DNA of 64,000 bases, taken from the NCBI RefSeq assembly GCF_015905305.1, contig NZ_JADZLQ010000004.1, positions 62,001-126,000 on the forward strand, in the 5' to 3' direction. The position numbers and the translations under genes are program-made. Shown piece after piece: positions 36,647-45,712 of this stretch. How positions within the stretch are numbered: position 1 is the first letter of the stretch; the number at the start of each line of letters is the position of its first letter. The notes beneath the pieces are model-generated. The model made no database searches, was not told the origin of the DNA, and was given only the letters and a program-made list of their open reading frames with translations. The stretch is from Pinirhizobacter soli (GTDB lineage Bacteria; Pseudomonadota; Gammaproteobacteria; Xanthomonadales; Rhodanobacteraceae).

Positions 36647-38593
36647 TCAGTGGAACTGGTCGCTGGCCGGTACCCACGATCCCGGCGGGGGTGACGTCGG
36701 CCTGTTCGGCGTATCGAAGGTGCAACCTGGCGGCGGCGGGCCACCCGCCACGCGCGCGGTCGCGCACAGCGTGCTGTTGTCCAGCGGCTTGGGCGGCTCT
36801 GGCGCGCTGCTAGCCCAGACAGGCGCACCCAGGTCCGCCACCAGCGGATTGGACGGCGCCAGCTTCATCCGTTCGTAGACTTTCTCGCTCAGGGCGGCAG
36901 CCGGCGGATCCGGGTTGCCACAACCGAACAGCGCCATCGGCAGCAGCGGCATTACCTTGCACTCCACGCGCACGCCGCGCGGCAGATGGAAGGTATGCGA
37001 CAAGGTGGTTTTCTCCACCGCGTGGCGCAAGGCGGTGTCGATCGAGCTTTCGCCCTCCGGTGTCCAATCCTTGGCGAAGCGCGTGGCCCTGTACTTCACC
37101 GGATTGGTGTCGTGCGACATGATCTGCGTGTCACCGCGTGGCTTGAGCTGGATGAACTGGCCCGGGTTGCCGGCGGGGTTGCCATTAAGCGCGCCCTCGG
37201 CGCCACCTGGGCCGGGCTTGCCCAGGACGCTTCCGGTGGGGGCGCCAGCCTCCTGACCACCCAGGCCCGTCTTGCCTTCGGCGCTGCCGTTGGCATTGGC
37301 GTTGGAAGGCGATTCGGCCTTGCCGGTGCCGGCGGTGGCTTCCGGGATGGGCGTGTTGGCCTGTCCGGTGGGCGAGCCTGGCGTGGGCGTGGTGTCACGC
37401 GCCGCTGACCGATCGCCCGTGCCGGCCGGTGGCTCAGGCGTGGTTGTTTCGCCCTTCGCTTCGCTGGCGCCGGCTTCGATAGCCGCTGCCGACACGGCGG
37501 CGATACGCCCGATCTCCGGACGGGCGACGCCTGTAACGGACGCAACCTGCGCGTTCACGCGGGTCGACGGGGCCTGCACTGACGGGCGCGTATCCGCCGA
37601 GACATCCACCGGGGCAAGGTCTGGTTCCTCGGCGGGTGCAGGCTGCGGAATGGATGCGGGCGCCACCTGGATGGTTGCCGTGGGCCGCGGCGTGGTAACG
37701 GTTATCGTCGGCGCTGCCGGACGTTCGGCGACATCGGGCACCGGCGCCAGGGCCTCGCTGGGCGGTGCCGCGCTCAGCGTTACTTCCGGTCGCGGCACGC
37801 TGGCCGGTTCCACCGTGGTCGTGGGCTTGTCCACTTGCGTGGAGGCCGCCAATGTCGGCGGTTCCGGGCGCACCTGCGACTGCGCCACCGGTACCGGAGG
37901 CATCTCGATCGACGGCGGTGGTGGCGGTGGCTGATTGCCTTCTTCGCGCGGCGGCCTCACAGGCTCCGGCTGGAACTTCGGTGGCACCACCACCGGCGTC
38001 GGCGGTGTGGCGGCAAATTCCGGTGGCGGCAACTCAGGCTGGGGCACCGGCGGCAGCTCTTCCTGCTTCGGCGGCGCGGTGGGCGGCTTGCGAGGGGCCT
38101 GCGGCGTGGTTTGGTGGTTCGGCACCGGCGAACGCACATGGGTATCGGGCGTCACCGCCACACTCGGCGCATCGGGCGTGGCAATGGGCGGCATCGGCGC
38201 GCTGCGGCGGCTGCGTGCGGCGGCAACCTGTCCTGCCGCCGCGGATTTCGCCTTGCGCGGGGCCGCGCGCGCTGCTTCACCACGGGGCGTAGGCCTGGCC
38301 GGCGGCTTGGGCGGAGGATTGCGTTCGATCAGGCGAAGCTGGATGGCATCGCCCGTGGGTTCGGGTGGAGGCGGGAACTCCAGCGGTTCGTAGGCGGGCC
38401 CCAGGATGATGAAGACGATCACCAGCAGGTGCACCAGCAGCGTGCCGACCAGGGCGGCGATGCGCCGGGCGCTGGGACGCTCAGGCTCGCGCAGTCGCCG
38501 ACGGTAGACCATGGCGACTCGCGTCGCGTCGCGGGGAGCGAGCAGCGGGGTCGGTGGTCGATCGGCGCTGCCGGGTCCTGCGGGCGTGGACAT
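36647..38593 (-). CDS. TonB-like protein A: proline-rich, with four-Cys C-terminal domain
   Basis: About 648 residues. A basic cytoplasmic N-terminus is followed by one membrane helix (GTLLVHLLVIVFIILG) that keeps a His, with Thr four residues before it, like the Ser-x3-His couple of TonB and TolA. A very long Pro/Ala/Thr-rich periplasmic linker (about residues 85-490) ends in a folded domain (about 500-648). That domain contains DWTP, two cysteines 13 apart, a NPLV segment, and C-x13-C-x2-DTP, all shared with the upstream paralogue. It does not match the standard TonB C-terminal domain I know. It lies ten bases after the paralogue. Confidence 0.7.
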   Translation of the reverse strand: MSTPAGPGSADRPPTPLLAPRDATRVAMVYRRRLREPERPSARRIAALVGTLLVHLLVIVFIILGPAYEPLEFPPPPEPTGDAIQLRLIERNPPPKPPARPTPRGEAARAAPRKAKSAAAGQVAAARSRRSAPMPPIATPDAPSVAVTPDTHVRSPVPNHQTTPQAPRKPPTAPPKQEELPPVPQPELPPPEFAATPPTPVVVPPKFQPEPVRPPREEGNQPPPPPPSIEMPPVPVAQSQVRPEPPTLAASTQVDKPTTTVEPASVPRPEVTLSAAPPSEALAPVPDVAERPAAPTITVTTPRPTATIQVAPASIPQPAPAEEPDLAPVDVSADTRPSVQAPSTRVNAQVASVTGVARPEIGRIAAVSAAAIEAGASEAKGETTTPEPPAGTGDRSAARDTTPTPGSPTGQANTPIPEATAGTGKAESPSNANANGSAEGKTGLGGQEAGAPTGSVLGKPGPGGAEGALNGNPAGNPGQFIQLKPRGDTQIMSHDTNPVKYRATRFAKDWTPEGESSIDTALRHAVEKTTLSHTFHLPRGVRVECKVMPLLPMALFGCGNPDPPAAALSEKVYERMKLAPSNPLVADLGAPVWASSAPEPPKPLDNSTLCATARVAGGPPPPGCTFDTPNRPTSPPPGSWVPASDQFH

Positions 38594-38603
38594 GACCGGT
38601 AGT

Positions 38604-39596
38604 CTAGCTTGGCGTGTCGTTTCCTTGGAGACGCTTTTTCTCCGCATCCATCGAACGCAGCGGCGTATCGGTGGGACAGGCCTGCGGCAACGGCTGGCCC
38701 TTGCGATAGACCTCGATGCACTCCTTGATGTCCATCGGCGGCGGCGGGTTCATCCCCGGCACCAGGGGGTTGGCCGGCGGCATGTTCAGGCGCTTGTCGC
38801 CGTCCTTCTTCGGTGGGGGCGGGGGTGGGTCGCCGCCGCAGCTCAGGAAGATGATGGCGAAACCGCAGTTGACGCGTGCGCCGTTACCCAGGTCGAAGGT
38901 CTTCTTCACGGTCACCGCTTCGAGCGTCTTGCGAAGACCCTCTTGCAGAATGTTCTCGCGAACCGGAGTCCAGTCGGCGTCGAAACGTGTTTCGGTGTAT
39001 TTCAGCGGCTGGTCGTGCTTCATCACCTTGTCGTCACCTTGCGGGCGCTGGGCGACGAAGTCGGGCGTGCGGGCGGTACTTGCCGGCGCCGGGGCCAGCT
39101 TCACCTGGCCGTTATCGAAAAGCCGGGGCGCGGGTGGTCCAAGCGTGGCCTGCATGGCCCCTGGCGCAGGCGCTTCGCGCGGCGGGGCAGGCTGCGGCGG
39201 CGGCGGGGCGCGGTGTTCGGCGGCCGTCCTCGGCGGCGTGTTCCTCGGCACGGGAATTTCCGGCGGCGGCGGCGGCTCGACCTCGGCCGTCAGGGGTGGT
39301 GGCCGGTCGATCAGGCGCACCTGCAGGGCGGAATCACGCGGATTTTGCAGCGCCTCGGGCGCATGCGGCTGCATGCCGAGGCGGGCGGCGATGAAGATCA
39401 CCAGGTGCAGGAACACCACCAGCGCGACGCCCAGCACCACGGGAAGGCGCTCACGGGGTGCCTGGCGCCAGCGCATCTGGTGCAGAAGGGCCCGGGTGGG
39501 TGCATCGATCACGGCCAGGCCCGCGCCGTGGCGCTGCTCGAGCACGAGGCGGTGGTGTTCTACCTGATCGGGTACGGGGAGTCCCTGTTGCTGCAC
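38604..39596 (-). CDS. TonB-like protein B, paralogue of the downstream gene
   Basis: A 330-residue protein with the same plan as its downstream neighbour: a basic N-terminus, one helix (VVFLHLVIFIAARLG) with a central His, a Pro-rich linker, and a C-terminal domain (about 190-330). The domain shares DWTP, C-x8-C-G-G, NPLV and C-x13-C-x2-DTP. The linker is much shorter, so its periplasmic reach differs. The start GTG 39596 is tentative; GGAG lies eleven bases upstream, and internal GTG or ATG starts would keep the helix. Co-transcription with the A protein is likely. A proton-motive-force transducer role is inferred from the architecture only. Confidence 0.68.
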   Translation of the reverse strand: MQQQGLPVPDQVEHHRLVLEQRHGAGLAVIDAPTRALLHQMRWRQAPRERLPVVLGVALVVFLHLVIFIAARLGMQPHAPEALQNPRDSALQVRLIDRPPPLTAEVEPPPPPEIPVPRNTPPRTAAEHRAPPPPQPAPPREAPAPGAMQATLGPPAPRLFDNGQVKLAPAPASTARTPDFVAQRPQGDDKVMKHDQPLKYTETRFDADWTPVRENILQEGLRKTLEAVTVKKTFDLGNGARVNCGFAIIFLSCGGDPPPPPPKKDGDKRLNMPPANPLVPGMNPPPPMDIKECIEVYRKGQPLPQACPTDTPLRSMDAEKKRLQGNDTPS

Positions 39597-39821
39597 TGGC
39601 CGATGATCTCCGTTCCCGCGCCGACTTTCGATGAATGAGTCGCCAAGCTTAGCGGCCGGGCCCTAAATGCGGCCTAAGCCGCTTGACGCGCCTTGCGGAT
39701 GGGAGAAGGCTATGGGGACACCACGCCATCGTCATGCCGCTCGCGGCGTACGGTCGCGACGCCTGAATCGACGCCGCCCCCATGCCGCCCGCCCGTACCG
39801 TTAACCTCGGAGGGTCGCATC

Positions 39822-41861
39822 GTGTCGTACACCACGGAACACATCCGCAACCTAGCCCTCGCCGGCCATGCCGGCGCGGGCAAGACCACCCTGCTCGAAG
39901 CCCTGCTGCATGCCGGTGGCGCCCTGGCCACCCGGGGCGAAATCGAACGCGGCAATACCGTTTCCGATTTCGACCCTGCCGAGCGAGCGCGAGGGCACTC
40001 GATCGACACGGCCATCGCTTCGATCGAGCGCGACGGCCACCGCATCACCCTGATTGACACTCCAGGCTACGCAGAGTTCCGTGGACCAGCCCTGGCGGCG
40101 ATGGACGCGGTGGAAACCATCGCGGTCGTGGTCAATGCCGCCCACGGCATCGAGCACGGCACCCGATGGGTGATGGAGCGGGCGCGCGAGCGTGGCCTGG
40201 CCTGCATCCTGGTGGTGAACCGCATCGACGCCGAGCACGTTGACCTTCCCGCCCTGGTGCAATCCCTGCGCAATGAATTCGGCAGCCAATGCCTGCCGGT
40301 GAACCTTCCCTGCGCCAAGGGCCGCACGGTCGCCGACTGTTTCTTCCAGACGGGCGGCGAAAGCGATTTTTCAGCGCCCGTGCACGCACACCAGCAGATG
40401 CTGGACCAGATCATGGAGACCGACGAGGCCACCATGGAGCACTACCTGGAAGAAGGCGAGGAATCGCTTACCCCACGGGAATTGCACGACGCCTTCGAAC
40501 GCGCGTTGCGCGAAGGCCACCTGGTGCCCATCTGCTTCACCTCCGCGCGGGACAATGTAGGCATCGAGCCCCTGCTCGACCTCATCGTGCGGCTGATGCC
40601 CAGCCCCGCAGAACGCAATCCGCCGCCGTTCCAGCATCTTGGTGGCGAGCCGGTGGAGGCCGTGCCCGATCCCTCCCGGCACGTGATCGCCGATGTGTTC
40701 AAGGTGGTCAACGATCCCTTCGTGGGCAAGCTGGGCGTGTTCCGCGTATACCAGGGCACGATCCGCCGTGACATGCAGCTTTACGTCGACGACGCCCGCA
40801 AACCGTTCCGCGTGGCGCACCTGTTCCGCCTGCAGGGCAAGGAACACATCGAGATCGATGAAGCGCTCCCTGGCGACATCGCCGCGATTTCCCGTGTCGA
40901 GGAACTCCATTTCGACGCGGTGCTGCACGACGCCCACGAGGACGATCAGCTGCACCTGGCGCCGGCGCCCTTCCCCAACCCGATGTTCGGCCTGGCGATT
41001 GAACCGGCGCACAAGGGGCAGGAGCAGAAAATGGCCCAGGCGTTGGCCCGGCTGGCCGAGGAAGATCCCTGCTTCCAGGTCGAGAACCACAACGAGCTCA
41101 ACGAAACGGTGATCCATGGCCTGTCCGACTTGCACCTACGCCTGATGCTCGAGCGCATGCATTCACGTTACGGCGTGGAGGTGGTGTCGCATACGCCGCG
41201 CGTGGCTTATCGCGAAACCATCAACGGCGCGGCCGACGGCCACCACCGGCACAAGAAACAGACCGGCGGCGCGGGGCAATTCGGCGAGGTCACCCTGCAT
41301 GTGGAACCGCTGGCCCGCGGCGAAGGCTTCCGCTTCGAAGACGCCACCAAGGGTGGCGTGATACCCGGCCAGTTTATTCCTGCCATCGAGAAAGGCGTGC
41401 GGCAGGCACTGAAGCATGGCGCCATCGCCGGCTACCCGATCCAGGACGTGCGCGTGGTGGTGACCGACGGGAAGCACCATCCGGTGGATTCAAAGGAAGT
41501 GGCGTTCGTCAGCGCGGGCCGCAAAGCCTTCCTCGATGCCGTGAGCAAGGCCCATCCACAGGTACTGGAGCCCGTGGTCGCCCTGGATGTATCGCTGCCG
41601 GAACAGAACGTCGGCGATGTCACCGGCGGCCTTGCTTCCCGCCGCGCCCACATCCTGGGCACCGACACCCTGCCCCGTGGCGAGATGGCCATTCATGCCC
41701 ACGTACCATTGGCGGAACTGGACGACTACGCGGTGCAACTGAAATCCGTCACCGGCGGCCAGGGTCACTACGTGCTGGAGTTCAGCCATTACGACGTGGT
41801 GCCGCCGACGGTGCAGAAACGATTGATGGAAGCGTGGACGCCGCAGGCGGAGGCATCCTGA
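39822..41861 (+). CDS. Elongation factor G-like GTPase (second EF-G)
   Basis: A translational GTPase of about 679 residues with the full EF-G domain order. The P-loop is GHAGAGKTT, switch II DTPG, and the guanine motif NRID instead of the usual NKxD. The effector segment RGHSI replaces the canonical RGITI. Domain IV has HHRHKKQTGGAGQFGEV and domain V is complete. These changes, and a position far from any str operon genes, mark it as an EF-G-like paralogue rather than the housekeeping factor. The start is GTG 39822 with GGAGG eight bases upstream. It meets the antitoxin gene with stops back to back (TGATCA). Confidence 0.85.
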   Translation: MSYTTEHIRNLALAGHAGAGKTTLLEALLHAGGALATRGEIERGNTVSDFDPAERARGHSIDTAIASIERDGHRITLIDTPGYAEFRGPALAAMDAVETIAVVVNAAHGIEHGTRWVMERARERGLACILVVNRIDAEHVDLPALVQSLRNEFGSQCLPVNLPCAKGRTVADCFFQTGGESDFSAPVHAHQQMLDQIMETDEATMEHYLEEGEESLTPRELHDAFERALREGHLVPICFTSARDNVGIEPLLDLIVRLMPSPAERNPPPFQHLGGEPVEAVPDPSRHVIADVFKVVNDPFVGKLGVFRVYQGTIRRDMQLYVDDARKPFRVAHLFRLQGKEHIEIDEALPGDIAAISRVEELHFDAVLHDAHEDDQLHLAPAPFPNPMFGLAIEPAHKGQEQKMAQALARLAEEDPCFQVENHNELNETVIHGLSDLHLRLMLERMHSRYGVEVVSHTPRVAYRETINGAADGHHRHKKQTGGAGQFGEVTLHVEPLARGEGFRFEDATKGGVIPGQFIPAIEKGVRQALKHGAIAGYPIQDVRVVVTDGKHHPVDSKEVAFVSAGRKAFLDAVSKAHPQVLEPVVALDVSLPEQNVGDVTGGLASRRAHILGTDTLPRGEMAIHAHVPLAELDDYAVQLKSVTGGQGHYVLEFSHYDVVPPTVQKRLMEAWTPQAEAS

Positions 41862-42158
41862 TCACCGCCGACGGTTGTCGACGCCAATACCCAGCCATGA
41901 CGGCTGATCAGTTGTCATGGCCGTCACCCAGGAAGCCAACTCGCGCGCGCTGACTTTGTGGAAGCGTCCATCGAGTACTTTCCTGAGTTTGGCCTTGCGC
42001 ACTCCGAGAGCGGCGGCGGCTCTCTGGCTGCTCCAGCCTCGTCTTTTGATGGCCGCATCAAGCGTCGTGGTCATGCGCGCTTTGGCGAGTATGTCCTCTG
42101 CATCGGCGCATCCCATATCAGCGTGCACGTTCCCCGAACCTTCCTTTATTTCGATCAC
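41862..42158 (-). CDS. XRE-family antitoxin-like HTH protein, orphan
   Basis: A DNA-binding protein of about 98 residues. It has the family opening GSGNVHADMG..DAE..LAKA, then a helix-turn-helix (RRGWSSQRAAAALGVRKAKLRKVLDGRFHKVS). This is the plan of HigA-like antitoxins, which repress their own operon and neutralise a RelE/HigB-type RNase. No toxin gene is present on either side. GTG 42158 is preferred because GGAG lies seven bases upstream; GTG 42197 is the alternative. It begins about 80 bases after the SET gene on the same strand, so the two could share a transcript. Confidence 0.7.
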   Translation of the reverse strand: MIEIKEGSGNVHADMGCADAEDILAKARMTTTLDAAIKRRGWSSQRAAAALGVRKAKLRKVLDGRFHKVSARELASWVTAMTTDQPSWLGIGVDNRRR

Positions 42159-42237
42159 TTCGCCGCTCCATGGCTTGCTATGGGTTGCCTCGCCCACCTG
42201 CCATGCAGCGGGTGTGCGGGCGATGTCGCGGGGATGT

Positions 42238-42717
42238 CTACTTGGCCGAACGGCTCTTCGGCTTGAGCATCGTGCCGATGCACTTGGGCGAGCCGCAGTA
42301 GCACACCCACACCTTCTTCAGCCGGGCGGTGTGCGGCACGTCCAGGGTGATGCCGTAGTCGTAGGTCAATTCCTCGCCCGGGGCAATATCGCGGATGGCT
42401 TCGATCAGCACGCGGTCCAGCTTGCGGTCGCGGCCGTCGGCTTCCTCGATCATCGCCTGGCAGTTCGGATCGCAGCTGTAGTTGATCCAGCGCGCGTCGT
42501 TGCCGTTGGTGCCGCCGTCGACGATGTATTTGTCGTTGAGCGTGAAGAGGAAGGTATGCCCCGTTTCGCCGCCGTCGCCGTATTTCTTGTCGGCCTGGGC
42601 GTGCGTCATGCGGTCGCCCTTGTATTCGATGACATGCTCACCCGCCTTGATCGGCTTGACGGCGAAGACGCCATTGCCGTGGATGGGTGAGCGCCTGGCG
42701 GCGTAGCGACGGCTCAT
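42238..42717 (-). CDS. SET-domain protein lysine methyltransferase
   Basis: A 159-residue, nearly minimal SET enzyme that would move a methyl group from S-adenosylmethionine to a lysine of a protein. Visible motifs are IHGNGVFA, the RWINYSCDPNC pseudo-knot segment (the usual NHS.xPNC motif), GEELTYDYG, and a post-SET CYCGSPKCIG zinc-binding cluster. The substrate is unknown; bacterial SET proteins have been linked both to chromatin-like substrates and to secreted effectors. The start is ATG 42717 with AGG six bases upstream. It is divergent from the lipoprotein gene. Confidence 0.88.
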   Translation of the reverse strand: MSRRYAARRSPIHGNGVFAVKPIKAGEHVIEYKGDRMTHAQADKKYGDGGETGHTFLFTLNDKYIVDGGTNGNDARWINYSCDPNCQAMIEEADGRDRKLDRVLIEAIRDIAPGEELTYDYGITLDVPHTARLKKVWVCYCGSPKCIGTMLKPKSRSAK

Positions 42718-42864
42718 GGGATGCCTGATCAATGGGAGACCGCGAATGATGCCTTGTCAGCCCTGGCTTGGGAACCGGGCCGTATTCGCGCATCGCGGCG
42801 TACTGACCAAACGATCCGCGCTGGGCTATTATCGAACAATCGTTTGACTTCTGGGTCGACTTCG

Positions 42865-43347
42865 ATGACACACCTGGTCCGCCTGCTTGCCCTCGCCTGC
42901 CTCAGCGCCGCACTGGTTGCCTGCGGACCGCCGCGCAAAAGCGTGTTCCCGCCCACCGTGACCATCCAGCAACTGCAGGCCGTGCCCGGCAAGCCGTGGA
43001 AGCTCACCGTGCGCGTGCAGAACAACAGCTACGGCGAAATGGACTTCAGCGCGCTCGATGCCAGCCTGCACGTGGCGGACCTCCCGCCGATGCCGATGGG
43101 CAAGGCCATCGAGCTGGATGTCCCCGCCTTCGCCGCCGATGTCGTGGAGCTTGAGATCACGCCCACAGCGCCCATGGCGGCCGCCATCGCGGCGATCGCC
43201 GACAAGGGCAGCAGCGGCTCGGTGGCCTACCGGGTGGACGGGCTGATGATGGCCAAGCCCGAGCAGGAAAAGAAACAACGCCCCTTCGATTTCCAGGCCC
43301 GCGGCTGGCTTTCGCCGGTCCCTGGCATTCCCAATACCTACCGCTGA
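42865..43347 (+). CDS. Lipoprotein with LEA14/WHy-like domain
   Basis: A 160-residue lipoprotein with a signal ending in the lipobox LVAC (Cys at about residue 21), so it should be lipidated. The mature part is a single beta-sandwich-like domain with alternating hydrophobic strands (KLTVRVQNNSYGEMDF, VVELEITP), resembling the LEA14/WHy fold found in bacterial water-stress and outer-membrane lipoproteins. That assignment is moderate. The start is ATG 42865; the longer in-frame extension to 42721 would place a hydrophilic tail before the signal. It ends seven bases before the acyl-CoA dehydrogenase and may be co-transcribed with it. Confidence 0.72.
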   Translation: MTHLVRLLALACLSAALVACGPPRKSVFPPTVTIQQLQAVPGKPWKLTVRVQNNSYGEMDFSALDASLHVADLPPMPMGKAIELDVPAFAADVVELEITPTAPMAAAIAAIADKGSSGSVAYRVDGLMMAKPEQEKKQRPFDFQARGWLSPVPGIPNTYR

Positions 43348-43354
43348 GACTCCC

Positions 43355-45130
43355 ATGACGATCTACAAAGCCCCGCTCGACGACATGCGCTTCGCGCTTT
43401 ACGACGTGCTCGGTGCCGAGGCCATCCTTGGCAGCCTGGGCGGCGGCCAGTCGCATACCCGCGACCTGATCGACGCCGTGCTGGACGAAGCTGCACGCTT
43501 CAACGAGCAGGTGCTGGCGCCGCTCAACGCCAGCGGCGATGAAGAAGGCTGCCATTACGACAAGGCCACGGCGACGGTCACCACGCCCAAGGGCTTCAAG
43601 GAGGCCTACCGCCAGTACGTCGACGGCGGCTGGGCTGGCCTCACCGCCCCGGAGGTCCACGGTGGCCAGGCCCTGCCGCATGCGGTGGGCGCCCTCACCA
43701 AGGAAATGATCGACTCGGCGAACCTGGCCTGGGGCATCTATCCGCTGCTTTCGCAGGGCGCGGTGGACGCACTGGAACACCACGGCGATGCATGGCAGCA
43801 GGAGGTGTTCCTCAAACCCCTGGTCGAGGGCCGCTGGACGGGCAGCATGTGCCTGACCGAACCGCAGGCAGGCTCGGACCTGGGCCTGCTGAAAACCCGC
43901 GCCGAACCCAACGGCGACGGCAGCTATCGGGTGAGCGGCACCAAGATCTTCATCAGCGCCGGCGAGCACGACTTCGCCGAGAACATCGTGCACCTGGTGC
44001 TGGCGCGCCTGCCCGACGCGCCCGCCGGCAGCCGCGGCATCTCGATGCTGGCCGTGCCGAAATTCCGCGTGGGCAAGGACGGCGCCATGGGCGAGCGCAA
44101 CACGCTCGCTGCCGGCGCCATCGAGCACAAGATGGGCATCCGCGGTTCGGCCACCTGCGTGATGAATTTCGACGGTGCCGAAGGCTGGTTGATAGGCCCC
44201 GCGCACAAGGGCCTGCAGGCCATGTTCACCATGATGAATGCCGCGCGCCTGGCCGTAGGCATCCAGGGCCTGGCGATCAGCGAGCGTGCCCTGCAGAACA
44301 GCCTGAATTACGCCCGCGAACGCGTGCAGATGCGCGCGCTCACGGGCCCCGCCTATCCAGACAAGCCCGCCGATCCATTGGTGGTCCATCCAGACGTCCG
44401 CCGCATGTTGCTGACCCAGCAGGCCTTCGTCGAAGGCGGCCGCGTGCTGGCCGTGTACGGGGCATTGCAGAGCGACATCGAGGCCCGCGCCGCGGATGAA
44501 TCATCGCGTACCCAGGCCGGGGAATTGCTCTCGTTCCTGATCCCCATCGTCAAGGGCATGCTGACCGAATGGTCGGTGGAATCGACCAAGGAAGCGTTGC
44601 AGATTTATGGCGGCCACGGTTACATCGTGGAGAACGGCGTGGAGCAGTTCGTCCGCGACGCGCGCATCACCACCTTGTACGAAGGCACCACGCAGATCCA
44701 GGCGCTGGACCTGATCGGCCGGAAGATCCTGCAGCTGAAGGGCGCGGGCCTGAAGCATTTCCTGGCGGAAGTCGGCGCGTTCTGCAAGCAGCACGCTCAA
44801 GATGCGGGCCTTGCCACCTTCGTCGGTCCACTGTCGCAGGCGGCCAAGGCCTGGGGCGAACTGACCCAGTCGCTCGTGGCCCGGGCTTCGGAAAATCCCG
44901 AGGAAATCGGCGCGGCCGCGGTGGACTACCTCTATTTTTCAGGCTATGTGGCCCTGGCGTGGGCCTGGGCCCGCAGCGTCGCTGCGGCGGAAGGCTCGTC
45001 CCGGCCGGCGGCCTTCAAGCAGGCCAAGCGCGATGTCGCAACATTTTATTTCGCGCGTATCCTGCCCCGTGCGCAGTTGCACCGCCAGGCCATCGAGGCG
45101 GGCGTGGCCACGCTCCCGGCGATAGCCTGA
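43355..45130 (+). CDS. Acyl-CoA dehydrogenase with extended C-terminal domain
   Basis: A 591-residue FAD enzyme that oxidises acyl-CoA to enoyl-CoA in fatty-acid breakdown. It has the N-terminal helical domain, the flavin segment (MCLTEPQAGSD, then GTKIFISAGEHD), the C-terminal four-helix bundle with YEGTTQIQALDLIGRKIL carrying the catalytic Glu, and a further C-terminal tail of about 120 residues typical of the larger FadE-like subfamily. Chain-length preference cannot be read. A strong hairpin follows the stop. The start ATG 43355 is seven bases after the lipoprotein stop. Confidence 0.9.
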   Translation: MTIYKAPLDDMRFALYDVLGAEAILGSLGGGQSHTRDLIDAVLDEAARFNEQVLAPLNASGDEEGCHYDKATATVTTPKGFKEAYRQYVDGGWAGLTAPEVHGGQALPHAVGALTKEMIDSANLAWGIYPLLSQGAVDALEHHGDAWQQEVFLKPLVEGRWTGSMCLTEPQAGSDLGLLKTRAEPNGDGSYRVSGTKIFISAGEHDFAENIVHLVLARLPDAPAGSRGISMLAVPKFRVGKDGAMGERNTLAAGAIEHKMGIRGSATCVMNFDGAEGWLIGPAHKGLQAMFTMMNAARLAVGIQGLAISERALQNSLNYARERVQMRALTGPAYPDKPADPLVVHPDVRRMLLTQQAFVEGGRVLAVYGALQSDIEARAADESSRTQAGELLSFLIPIVKGMLTEWSVESTKEALQIYGGHGYIVENGVEQFVRDARITTLYEGTTQIQALDLIGRKILQLKGAGLKHFLAEVGAFCKQHAQDAGLATFVGPLSQAAKAWGELTQSLVARASENPEEIGAAAVDYLYFSGYVALAWAWARSVAAAEGSSRPAAFKQAKRDVATFYFARILPRAQLHRQAIEAGVATLPAIA

Positions 45131-45136
45131 TCGATC

Positions 45137-45167
45137 CAAAGTGCCCGGCCTGGCGCCGGGCACTTTG
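45137..45167 (+). terminator. Strong hairpin terminator after acyl-CoA dehydrogenase
   Basis: CAAAGTGCCCGGC (45137-45149) pairs perfectly with GCCGGGCACTTTG (45155-45167), a 13-base-pair stem with a five-base loop. It begins six bases after the stop codon. Only three T residues sit at the end of the stem and there is no long T-tract, so it may work as a rho-assisted or RNA-end-stabilising structure. Confidence 0.65.
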
Positions 45168-45234
45168 CACGGGTACCGCCTAGGGTGTAGAAACACAGGC
45201 TCGGTCCTAGTCTCCATAGCGCCCTCCCTACGCC

Positions 45235-45708
45235 ATGAGCGAAACGACGTACCTGATTCGCCTCGCCGAAGACGATGACGATTTCATCCTCGGCCTGATC
45301 CCCCGCTTCGTGGATTTCCCGCTGCCCAACGGGCGACGGCGAAACGAATGCATCGAAGGCATCCGCGCGGACCTGGTCCGCCACCTGGACGAACAACCCC
45401 CCAACAGCTTCATCTTCGTTGCCGAAGACGAAGACGGCGAAGCGGTGGGTTTCATCCACCTGCAAAAGACGCAGGACTTCTTCAACCACCGTACCAATTG
45501 CCATGTGTCGGATCTTGCCGTCTCCGAAGAAGCCGAAGGCACGGGCGTGGGCAAGGCGCTGCTGGACCATGCCTATACCTGGGCACGCGAGCACAAATGC
45601 CAGTACGTCACCATTGCGGTATTCCCCGGCAATGAGCGGGCACGCAAGACGTACGAAGCGGCCGGTTACGACCTGGACCTTTGCCGGATGGCCAAGGCGG
45701 TGAAGTAG
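45235..45708 (+). CDS. GNAT-family N-acetyltransferase
   Basis: A 157-residue acetyltransferase with the GNAT core. The acetyl-CoA binding motif A reads VSEEAEGTGVGKALLDHA (R/Q-x-x-G-x-G/A type), followed by VFPGNERARKTYEAAGY, the usual C-terminal segment with a catalytic-type Tyr. The substrate is unknown. It is followed closely by a bidirectional intrinsic terminator, so it is a single-gene transcript or the last gene of one. Confidence 0.82.
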   Translation: MSETTYLIRLAEDDDDFILGLIPRFVDFPLPNGRRRNECIEGIRADLVRHLDEQPPNSFIFVAEDEDGEAVGFIHLQKTQDFFNHRTNCHVSDLAVSEEAEGTGVGKALLDHAYTWAREHKCQYVTIAVFPGNERARKTYEAAGYDLDLCRMAKAVK

Positions 45709-45712
45709 GCAG

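Noticed and set aside
39669-39682. Short GCGGC-CTAA-GCCGC palindrome upstream of the EF-G-like gene
   Set aside because: A five-pair stem is expected often by chance at this GC content.
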